Origin: Streptomyces sp. Ag109_O5-10
Lineage (GTDB): Bacteria; Actinomycetota; Actinomycetes; Streptomycetales; Streptomycetaceae
Direction of reading: 5' to 3'
DNA: 64,000 bases
Assembly (NCBI RefSeq): GCF_900105755.1
Contig: NZ_FNTQ01000001.1
Coordinates: 3,782,001-3,846,000 of the forward strand
A program made the translations under genes and the position numbers. The notes under the pieces are model-generated. The model saw nothing but the letters and a program-made list of their open reading frames with translations. It did no database searches and had not been told where the DNA came from. Each line of letters opens with the position of its first letter. The stretch's first letter is position 1. Of this stretch, positions 8,662 to 16,100 are shown piece after piece.

Positions 8662-8817
8662 TCAGAATCCCCAGGGGTCGGGGTGAGGCTTGGCCGCCGG
8701 GTCCTCGGACCAGGTCAGGCGGTTCACCGCCCAGACGCTGCCAGCGCATCAGCCGGCTCTGGTCCGTCCCGTTCAGACGCAGCGTTTCGTAGTCGCTCCT
8801 CGGCCCCTGGGGATACG
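8662..8817 (-). pseudogene. Remnant of a paralogue of the gene at 12017-12607
   Basis: Two pieces of the downstream paralogue survive next to each other. The first is an N-terminal piece with LRLNGTDQSRLMRWQR. The second is the exact C-terminal end (RLTWSEDPAAKPHPDPWGF, stop at 8662). The roughly 145 residues between them in the intact paralogue are missing and the two pieces are in different frames. This is therefore a deletion remnant of an immunity-type gene. Its left end abuts a truncated SUKH-3 gene. Confidence 0.75.
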
Positions 8818-8985
8818 TCACAGGAACCGCCTCGCCGCCTCGTGGGGCACGGAAGAACCGCGTTCCCGCAGGATCCACTCGCAGGTGTCGGTCGGCACCG
8901 TATGGTCGTCCCGCCAACCCGCCCGGCGCAGCGCACCGTCGGTCTCCGGGGACCAGGAACAGGTCTGGTCGTAACCCATGTCCAT
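8818..8985 (-). pseudogene. Truncated SUKH-3-type immunity gene
   Basis: The 55-codon reading starts MDMGYDQTCSW and contains AGWRDDHTVPTDTCEWILRE then AARRFL before a stop. The pattern GW-x-DxR/x-V-...-W-x-L...G...H-x-A-x-x-FL is the N-terminal signature of SUKH-3 immunity proteins, normally about 150 residues. Here it breaks off after the FL and runs straight into the remnant at 8662-8817. It is a decayed member of the immunity cluster behind the RHS toxin. I am fairly sure of the family and sure of the truncation. Confidence 0.6.
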
Positions 8986-9009
8986 ACCAGCCCCCTCACG
9001 CTCAGTTGA

Positions 9010-9756
9010 TCAAGAACGCGACCGGCGCAGGGTCTCCGCCACCGTGGGCAGAAGCTCGTCGAGCCCCAACTCCTGCCTCCCGCACGCATCGGAGAGCACC
9101 CACGTGCCGGTCGGGTCCCATTCCACACGCCGTACGTCACCGGCGTGGTTCTCGTACTCCACGAACCCGCCGGGAGCGTTCCTCAGCTCCGCGATCTCGG
9201 CCGGCAGAACCTCGGGCCCGGCCAGGGCCCGCCCCGGGTTGTTGCTGCCGCCCCCGGTACGCGGGTTGTCGTAGCGCATCTTCAGGAACGGCACGGGCCC
9301 GCGGCCGATGTCCGCGGTGGGCAGCATCTTGTGATACCTGGCCTCTGCCTCCTCCAGTGTCTCCCGCCCCGAGAACTCGCATCGGTACGCGGGAAAGACG
9401 ATGGTGGTCAGAGGCATGAGGTCGGGGATCCGGACCCGGTGGTGGCCGTGCACTGCGGGAACGGTGGCCGCGACGGCGTCGAAGGAGTATCCGAGCGCCT
9501 CGAAGCCGCCGACGCAAGTCAGGAAACGTCCCTCGACGATCAGCTCCGCCTCGTGCGCGCGGGCGAAGGCCAGGACCGCACCCGCCAGCGCCTCGTCGTG
9601 CCTGCGCACCTGGTTCATCTGGAGAAGCCGGGTGCCGTCGGCAGTCAGCGCCCCCGCGAAGTTCAGCACCGGGTTCAGACGCCACGTCCAGGCACAGTCG
9701 AGGCCGTCGATCGGCGTGGCCCGCGGGAACGCGGTGACGGTGGACTGAAGATCCAT
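9010..9756 (-). CDS. Hypothetical protein in the immunity gene cluster
   Basis: A 248-residue protein starting MDLQSTVTAFPRATPIDG. It has no signal peptide or membrane segment, and I do not recognise a domain. It lies on the same strand as, and downstream of, the RHS toxin and its immunity-like genes, between the DDDWS-ending gene at 9872 and the SUKH-3 fragment. By context it could be another immunity protein for an ancestral toxin; that is inference only. Codon use looks like ordinary Streptomyces coding sequence. Confidence 0.6.
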   Translation of the reverse strand: MDLQSTVTAFPRATPIDGLDCAWTWRLNPVLNFAGALTADGTRLLQMNQVRRHDEALAGAVLAFARAHEAELIVEGRFLTCVGGFEALGYSFDAVAATVPAVHGHHRVRIPDLMPLTTIVFPAYRCEFSGRETLEEAEARYHKMLPTADIGRGPVPFLKMRYDNPRTGGGSNNPGRALAGPEVLPAEIAELRNAPGGFVEYENHAGDVRRVEWDPTGTWVLSDACGRQELGLDELLPTVAETLRRSRS

Positions 9757-9767
9757 GGTTTATTCGG

Positions 9768-9830
9768 GGGCGTCCCCATCTCCTTCGCGCTGTCCCGGAA
9801 GTACTCGGCCATGCCCTCGTCGAGGTCCAT
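9768..9830 (-). pseudogene. Short gene fragment, second copy near 11.9 kb
   Basis: The reading MDLDEGMAEYFRDSAKEMG begins about 40 bases after the stop of the gene at 9872. A related piece (VDLNEGTADCVRDVVTEM) follows a DDWS stop at about 11.9 kb in the same arrangement. Both appear to be starts of the same lost gene. The reading continues out of frame into the gene at 9756 and has no recognised family. Confidence 0.4.
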
Positions 9831-9871
9831 CAGGCTTTCCGCCCATCAGACGCCGGCGACCTCGGGGCGCG

Positions 9872-10402
9872 TCACGACCAGTCGTCGTCCTCGTCGTCCT
9901 CGTCGTCGGCATCCGGGGTGTCCTCGCGCAGTACGACGACGAGTTGGACGGGCGCGTCGGTGTCACTGTGCTTGATCCCGGCCAGAACGACCTTGTCCGC
10001 GAGGAGCCACGCCCGGTGGTCGATGAAGTCCTCGTCACCTGTCAGATCCCGGTCCGACTCCTGGAGCCGCGGTCCGAGGACTCCGGATGTCAGCTGCGAG
10101 ACGACCGCCGGGAGTTCTGCCGCCGCCGCGTCGTAGAGCTCTTCGATGTAGGTGTCCGGATCCGGCCGCTCGTCCTCGACATCGCGGTGCCAGAGAGTGA
10201 ACTGCACCTCCACAGGCGCGTTCCCCTGCACCCATGCGCTGGCATCGTCGCGCCGCCAGGTGGTGGCCCATGCCTTCGCGGGGTTCCTGCGCTCCCCCGT
10301 CCACCCGGCGCCGGTGAGGACTCCCTCCACGGCCTGGCCGCTGAGTTCGTCAAGATTGGACAGCCGACTCAATTCACCGCTTATGTCAACCATGTAACTC
10401 AT
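9872..10402 (-). CDS. Immunity-like protein, paralogue of the gene at 12636-13103
   Basis: A 176-residue acidic protein starting MSYMVDISGELSRLSNLDEL and ending in an Asp/Glu-rich tail (DADDEDDEDDDWS). Its centre (GAGWTGERRNPAKAWATTWR and NAPVEVQFTLWHRDVEDE) aligns by eye with the protein translated immediately after the RHS toxin (LERLGW, VTLWEREVDEE, YDESAQVV). Both have the layout of small cytoplasmic immunity proteins. I cannot name the Pfam family. A fragment of a further copy (NDDWS then stop) lies just after the gene at 12017, so the family has been duplicated locally. Confidence 0.65.
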   Translation of the reverse strand: MSYMVDISGELSRLSNLDELSGQAVEGVLTGAGWTGERRNPAKAWATTWRRDDASAWVQGNAPVEVQFTLWHRDVEDERPDPDTYIEELYDAAAAELPAVVSQLTSGVLGPRLQESDRDLTGDEDFIDHRAWLLADKVVLAGIKHSDTDAPVQLVVVLREDTPDADDEDDEDDDWS

Positions 10403-10499
10403 TCCGCATTCCGACCGGCGCGGTCGCGCCGAGCCACGCTCTCACGGCCCTTCAAAACGACGAGGCTGTGGGACTGACGGTCAGCGCAGACTCTCCTCC

Positions 10500-10639
10500 A
10501 CCAGCGCGCTCGCCGACCGCTGGGGCGTGGCCCACGGGCCCGCCCCGCGCAAGGCCGTCTGGGCCGAAGTCGATGTCCGCCCCACCGGATCGCGGCGGGT
10601 CACGTCCCGGTACCCCACAACCCGGCCCGACGCGTGATC
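10500..10639 (+). pseudogene. C-terminal remnant of an ATP-binding (HATPase) regulator
   Basis: The reading ALADRWGVAHGPAPRKAVWA followed by EVDVRPTG ends in a stop at 10637-10639. It matches the end of the intact gene at 21895-22329 (ALADRWGVSLGPRPRKTVWA). The first about 100 codons, including the ATP-binding motifs, are missing. The adjacent leader and HTH gene are also paired with the 22-kb copy, so this is the truncated half of a duplicated two-gene module. Confidence 0.75.
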
Positions 10640-10772
10640 AAAGCTTTTCCGGAGACCCGGGGCAAGTACCCCTCCAAACCCTCCCCGCCCCACCGATCCC
10701 CCACAGCAACCCTGGTCACCCGGAAGAGTGGTGATCCCCAACTCGGCTGGATTTCGGCCCGGTTCGCTGGCA

Positions 10773-10847
10773 TATGCTCGCCCCGACCGACCACAACCGC
10801 AGACATGCGACGGCCCCCGCCGGGACTGCAATCCCAGTGCGAGGGCC
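10773..10847 (+). promoter_or_regulatory. Conserved promoter-leader block before the HTH gene (copy 1)
   Basis: The sequence GGCATATGCTCG with a TATGCT -10-like hexamer at 10773-10778 is shared with the 22-kb copy. It is followed by a nested hairpin at 10812-10847. The outer arms are GGCCC and GGGCC, and the inner GGGA and TCCC flank a CTGCAA loop. The same architecture recurs at 22538-22574 although loop bases differ, so the fold appears conserved. The HTH reading frame begins about 30 bases later. Confidence 0.55.
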
Positions 10848-10876
10848 TGACCACCGAGGAAGAATCGAGCTTCCCG

Positions 10877-11818
10877 ATGGGTACCCAGAACTCTAGCGCG
10901 CCCGCGTGCGCCCAGCCGCTGAATCCCCGCGGCGTCACCCACATCAACACCCCGCACACCACCCGCTTCACGATCGTCGGCAACCATCTCGCCCAGCATC
11001 GGAAGCTCTCCCTCACCGCGATCGGGCTCGCCGTCCACATCCAGTCGCTGCCCGGCCAGTCCCGCGTCGACATCAAGACCCTCGCCGGCCGCTTCACCGA
11101 GGGCGAGACCCGTATCGCCGCCGCCTTGCGCGAACTCAAAGCCCACGGCTACCTGGCCCAGGTCCGCGAACGCCTCTCCAACGGCAGGTTCGTCACGCAC
11201 ACGGTGTCGTACAACCAGCCCCAGCCCCTGACAGCCTCGACACCGTGCCCCGATGCGCTTCCCGACTGTCCACCCCAGCCCGCCGAACCTCGGGACGCTC
11301 TCCCACCACCCCGGCAAGAAGCACCCCCGGCACAAAGAACCGGCCCCGAACCCAAGACGGCCCCTGAGCCCGCCTCCGAGCCCGCGACCAAACCCCCTCT
11401 CCCCGAACCCCGAACGCCCGACATCGAACGCCACCGCACCGCCGCCGCCCTGCTCGCCACGCTCCACCACGACGACCGCCGCCTCGTCCTGCCCGAACGG
11501 GACGTCCGCCGTCTCACCCCCGCCGTCGCCGCCTGGCTGGAACGTGGCGTTTCCTCCGAGGCCGTACGCCACAGCCTCACGGCGAACCTCCCGCCCAAGC
11601 CCCGCCACCCAGCGGCCCTACTGGCGCACCGCCTCACGGAGTGCCTGCCGCCTCCCGCACCGACCCCTCCGTCATCTCTGTCATCGGGTGAGACCCACGC
11701 TGTCCCTTCCCCGCTGCACAGCTGCGAGGGCTGCGAGCGCGCGATCCGCACACCCGCACCAGGGGCCTACTGTCGTGCATGCCGTGAGGCGGGGCTGGAC
11801 ATCAACGCAGCCGCGTGA
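10877..11818 (+). CDS. Winged-helix DNA-binding protein with C-terminal zinc-finger-like motif (copy 1)
   Basis: A 313-residue protein with three parts. First is a helix-turn-helix region of about 90 residues (LSLTAIGLAVHIQSLP, VDIKTLAGRF, RIAAALRELKAHGYLAQ). Then comes a Pro-rich linker, and finally a C-terminal domain ending in a Cys pair set (CEGCERA...CRACRE) that could bind zinc. It is paralogous over its full length to the protein at 22604. The ATG at 10877 matches the paralogue start; an internal GTG (VTHINTPHTTRF) is an alternative start in both. Targets are unknown. Its partner ATPase gene is reduced to a remnant immediately upstream. Confidence 0.7.
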   Translation: MGTQNSSAPACAQPLNPRGVTHINTPHTTRFTIVGNHLAQHRKLSLTAIGLAVHIQSLPGQSRVDIKTLAGRFTEGETRIAAALRELKAHGYLAQVRERLSNGRFVTHTVSYNQPQPLTASTPCPDALPDCPPQPAEPRDALPPPRQEAPPAQRTGPEPKTAPEPASEPATKPPLPEPRTPDIERHRTAAALLATLHHDDRRLVLPERDVRRLTPAVAAWLERGVSSEAVRHSLTANLPPKPRHPAALLAHRLTECLPPPAPTPPSSLSSGETHAVPSPLHSCEGCERAIRTPAPGAYCRACREAGLDINAAA

Positions 11819-11849
11819 GCTCCCTTTTCTCCCCGAAGAATCGAAGTCT

Positions 11850-12010
11850 GTACTGGGAGCATCGACACATACCGAGCCGCGAGATCATCTCGGTCACAAC
11901 GTCCCGGACACAGTCGGCCGTGCCTTCGTTGAGATCCACCAGCTATTCCCCCCCGGAGACGCCGGCGGTGTCGGGGCGCGTCACGACCAGTCGTCGTTGC
12001 CGAGGCTCGC
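11850..12010 (-). pseudogene. Recombination scar: tail of an immunity gene plus fragment of a second gene
   Basis: Directly after the stop of the gene at 12017 the minus strand reads NDDWS-stop, the tail of the 9872-10402 family. About 40 bases later it reads VDLNEGTADCVRDVVTEM, the counterpart of the fragment at 9768-9830. The flanking DNA (gcgcgtcacgaccagtcgtc) is identical at both places. No complete gene is present; this is the end of a duplicated block that was cut by recombination. Confidence 0.6.
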
Positions 12011-12016
12011 TTTCGG

Positions 12017-12607
12017 TCAGAATCCCCAGGGATCGGGATGGGGCTTGGCCGCGGGCTCCTCCGACCAGGTCAGACGGGCCTCGATCTGGTCCATCGTGAG
12101 GTCGAGCAGCCGGTCGACGGCCCAACCGTTCCACTGGACGGCACGAGGGAACTGCGGCAGGCGGAACGCAGGCAGCCGGGTCGGCAGTGCCTCGGGACGG
12201 TACACCGGCTTCTTGATCTCGCCGTTCCGCTTCGGCCTGGACGACCTGCGGAGATCGAGGCAGTCGACCACCTGGTCGACGAGGAGAAGGACGTAGTCGT
12301 CGCCCTTGCCGTTGCGGATCTCGACGGGGACCAGGCTTCCGGCCGACAGCAACTCGTCCCCGAACCCCTCGGCCAGACGGCGGCTGAGCACAGGCGCTCC
12401 GGGACTGCCGCTGGGGAACTCGCTCCTGGGCGCGGAGTCGTCCATCCATTCGGCACGCAGCCCGGTCGGCCGGCCCGAATCGTCCCCGCTCCGCTGCCAC
12501 CGCATGAGCCTGCTCTGGTCGGGACCGTCCAGACGCAGCGTCGCGTAGTCGCTCAGGCTCGGCAGGAGCCGGTAGACGGCCAGATTCCGCTGCGGCACGT
12601 CAGACAT
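12017..12607 (-). CDS. Hypothetical immunity-type protein
   Basis: A protein of 196 residues from the ATG at 12607 (MSDVPQRNLAVYRLL), or 201 from a GTG at 12622. It is predicted soluble. The region NGWAVDRLLDLTMDQIEARL near the C-terminus recalls DUF1629/Imm11-type proteins, but I hold this loosely. It lies second after the RHS toxin, so it is in the position of an immunity or accessory gene. A deletion remnant of a paralogue with the same C-terminus lies at 8662-8817, which shows the family was duplicated and one copy lost. Confidence 0.6.
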   Translation of the reverse strand: MSDVPQRNLAVYRLLPSLSDYATLRLDGPDQSRLMRWQRSGDDSGRPTGLRAEWMDDSAPRSEFPSGSPGAPVLSRRLAEGFGDELLSAGSLVPVEIRNGKGDDYVLLLVDQVVDCLDLRRSSRPKRNGEIKKPVYRPEALPTRLPAFRLPQFPRAVQWNGWAVDRLLDLTMDQIEARLTWSEEPAAKPHPDPWGF

Positions 12608-12635
12608 CGCGCCGGTACTCACCGCACGCCCGAGT

Positions 12636-13103
12636 TCATGAAACGACGGCGTCGACCCTCACCGGCAGTTCCGTGTCGTCCTGGACCGCACCGACGAGCA
12701 GCGACCGACGTCCCAGGCCCCAGGCCCGCTGCTCGATGTAGTCGATGCCCACCGTCTGGCCACCGTCCAGTCGGGCGAGGCGCCCGGCAAGGACACCGGT
12801 CTCCACCTCGTGTGCGATCCGCCCGACTACCTGCGCGGACTCGTCGTACAGCGCTTCCAGCGCGTCGAAGCCGGCCTCCTCGTCGACCTCGCGCTCCCAC
12901 AGGGTGACAGCGAGGCGCACCTGTGGAGCGTCCCCCTCGATACCCGCCAGGAGGTCGTTCTTGCGCCAGACACGGGGGAACGCGGCGCCCGTCACCTGGC
13001 GCGCCACGCCCCAGCCCAGCCGTTCCAGGACGGCACCGATCCCCTCTCCCGTCAGGCTCTCGTCGTCGGCCAGGAGCTCCAGAACTGCAACGACCTCGTC
13101 CAC
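12636..13103 (-). CDS. Putative cognate immunity protein of the RHS toxin
   Basis: A 155-residue acidic soluble protein starting (GTG) MDEVVAVLELLADDESLTGE. The gene begins 3 bases after the stop of the RHS toxin gene, the classic position for the specific antidote of a polymorphic toxin. It is paralogous to the protein at 9872-10402 (shared LGW, LWEREVDEE and IDYIEQRAWGLG versus IDHRAWLLA). I cannot name the family. Binding to the C-terminal nuclease domain of the RHS protein is inferred from position only. Confidence 0.7.
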   Translation of the reverse strand: MDEVVAVLELLADDESLTGEGIGAVLERLGWGVARQVTGAAFPRVWRKNDLLAGIEGDAPQVRLAVTLWEREVDEEAGFDALEALYDESAQVVGRIAHEVETGVLAGRLARLDGGQTVGIDYIEQRAWGLGRRSLLVGAVQDDTELPVRVDAVVS

Positions 13104-13106
13104 GCC

Positions 13107-16100
13107 CTAATCCATTCCGTTTCCCGGCACGTGGAAGACGTTCAGCCTTCCATCGGCGAATTCGTCTGGGAACTTGCTGCTGAAAAGATCCCGGAGGTGC
13201 TCGGCTCCCTCCGGGTAGGAGGTGGCATACCGCACCCCCTTGCCGCCCAGTCCTTCGTTCAGCGCCAGGAGCTTCTCGGCCTGACTGGTGATCCGGTCCT
13301 CGTCGTAGTGACGATGCGCAGGATTGTACTGAGACGCCGCCCACTCACCCGGATGGTCACCACCGGTCCACTTCGCCTCGACGATGAAGCCGTCCGCGGT
13401 GGGACCACCGTCCACGTGCACCTCCCGGCCGTCTCCGAGGCGCCACACCTGCTCGTAGTCCGTGTGCGTGACGAACCGTTGGTAGCGGAACGAAACGCGT
13501 TGCAGCATTTTGTCGGTCATCCACTGGATGCCCACGAACGTCGGGCACCGCTGCAGGCCGAGCGGATCCACCCAGAGATGGGGATTGGAGACGTAGGCGT
13601 AGTGGTCGGGCCCTGCCTGGAGCCCGAGCGGGTCGGGGGTCAGAAAGCGGACGCTGTGCGGGTCGTAGTAGCGGTGGAAGTTGTAGTGGAGGCCGCTTTC
13701 CTCGTCCGCGTACTGCCCGGGGAAGCGGAGCGGGCACGACAGCCCGCCCGCCGCCGCCGTGTCGGGGGCGTCCTCGTCGCCCCAGAGACCGGACCTGCCC
13801 CGCCACCGCACCGCGCCGTCCAGACCGATCAGTTCGACAGGCGTGCCGACGACGTCCGTGACGATGGCGAAGAACCGCTCGTCGACTTCCTCCTGCGGCA
13901 GCTCGCGCGACCGTGTCCGCTCCGCCTGTGCCATCGGCCGGTGCGTACCTGGCTCGTACTCCCACGTGACCGTGTGCTCGCCCGCGTCGCTCCAGCGGGA
14001 CTGCTCGGCCAGGCGCTGGCCGTCCCAGGTGAACGCGGTCCGCTCGATGACCTGCCCGTCCTCGGCATGGCACCGCTTCTCCGTGCGGCGTCCGAACGGG
14101 TCGTAGTCATAGCTCCAGCGACGCCCGTCGGGGCCGGTCATGCCAGTGAGCCGATCGTCCGCGTCCCAGCTGAACGACCACGCCCGGCGGCCCCCGGACA
14201 GTGTCCGCTGCACCAGTCGGGTGACCCGGCCCTGGCCGTCGTACGAATACGACCTCCTGCCCGCTCGACGAACCTGGTTCCCGGCATACGTGTGCCGGGA
14301 CTGCTCTCCGTCCGCTCGGCCCGTGAGTGACGAGGACGAGGACGTCGGGTTGCCCGCTGCGTCGTACGCGTAGCGTTCGTGCCAGGAATCACCGTCGACC
14401 GCCACGACGCGACCGCGCTCGTCGTGCCGGAACTGCTGCCGGCCACCGTGGAGGTCGCGTGTTTCGGTCAGTCGGTCACCAGTTCCGTACACATAGTCGC
14501 GACGGCTGACGACCCGGCTCTCGTCGCCGAGGCCGTGGCCGTCAGGTGCCCGCAGCACATGGGACGTCATGCGGCGGCATTCGTCCCAGTGACGCTCCAT
14601 GCGGAGGGAATCGCCGAAGTCCCGGACCACCTCTTTGCCGTCTTCGTCGTGCCGGAAGACGATCTCGCGGCCGGCGCTCGAAAGCCTCGACGGCAGACTC
14701 CGCTTCGAGTACTCCCACCGGCTCTCCGCTCCGGACGGCGTCCTGCGCACCGTGCGGCGGCCCAGTCGGTCATAGGCGTGACTGATGGTCCGGCCGTTGG
14801 TCGTCTCGCTCAGTACCCGTCCGAGCGGATCGCGCTCCGCCTCCACGACGACATCGCCGCACCGGGCCCGGTACACCTGTCCGCTCGGCGTGTAGGAGAA
14901 CGTCGTCAAGGACTCCGCGGTGGTCTTGACGACGACTCTGCCCACCGCGTCACGCTCGTAGGACGTAACCTGCCCGGCGCCATTGGTGCGCCGGGCGAGT
15001 CGGCCGGCGGCATCGTACGAATAGGTCAGCGTGCGGCCGTTGAAGTCGGTCTCCGACTCCAGGAGCCCCGTGACGCCGAATCGGTACTCCCACGCGAGGC
15101 CCTGCTCGTTCGTAACGCCTACCAGTCTGAGTTCCGTGTCGTAGCGGAAATGCCGCTGCCGGCCGTCGGCATCGGACCGCCAGGCAGGAAGATCGAAATG
15201 GGTGTACCCGAAACGGGTGACAGAGCCGGTGGGATCCGTGTGGCGCACGAGACGCCCCTCGGCGTCCCAATCCCAGGCCTCCCTAGCGCCGTCGGGCGTG
15301 GTCCGCGACAGGGGCTTGCCCTCGACGTTCCAGGTAAGGCGGGTCACGTTGCCCAGAGCGTCGCGGATCTCGGAGACCCGGCCGAAAGCGTCCCGGGTGT
15401 GCTGCACGGTGCCGCCGAGGGGATCGACCGACTTCACGGGAAGCCCACGTGCATCGGTCTCGACCCTCGTGACCGCTCCGGCCGGATCGGTGATCCCGGT
15501 CAGCGCTCCCTTGCCGTCGTAGGTGAACCGGGTCGTCTCCCCGAGTGGAGTGGTGACCGACGTGCGGTTGCCACGGTCGTCGTAGGCGTAGGACCAGCAG
15601 GAGCCGTCGGCGGCCTCGGTCAGCACCGGAAGGCGCTGCTCATTGAACTCGGCCCGAGCGGTGGTGCCGTCGGCGCTCGTGATGCCGACCAGGTTTCCGG
15701 CCGCGTCGTAGGCGTAACGGGTGCGGTTGCCCAGGGCATCGGTATACCCCACCAGCCGGTCTCGGCGATCCCACTCGTATCGTGTGACGTTCCCGAGCGC
15801 GTCGATGACCGCCGTCCGCTGCAGCCGCTCGTTGTACTCGTGCACGGTGGCCTGTCCGGCCGAGTCGGAGTACACGGTCCGGCGCGCATCGCGGTCGTAC
15901 GTGAGCCGGCAGTCGAGGAACCCGTCCGCGCCCGTGCCGCGTACGCAGCGGTCCTCTTCGTCGTACTCGAACTCGTACCAGGAACCGCACCGGTCTTCCC
16001 ACCTGGTGATCCTCCCCCGGTCGTCATAGGCATACCGGAAGGGCAGGCCGGAGGAGTTGTACACATGGACCAGGTCGCCATCGCGGTAGGCGTAGCGCAC

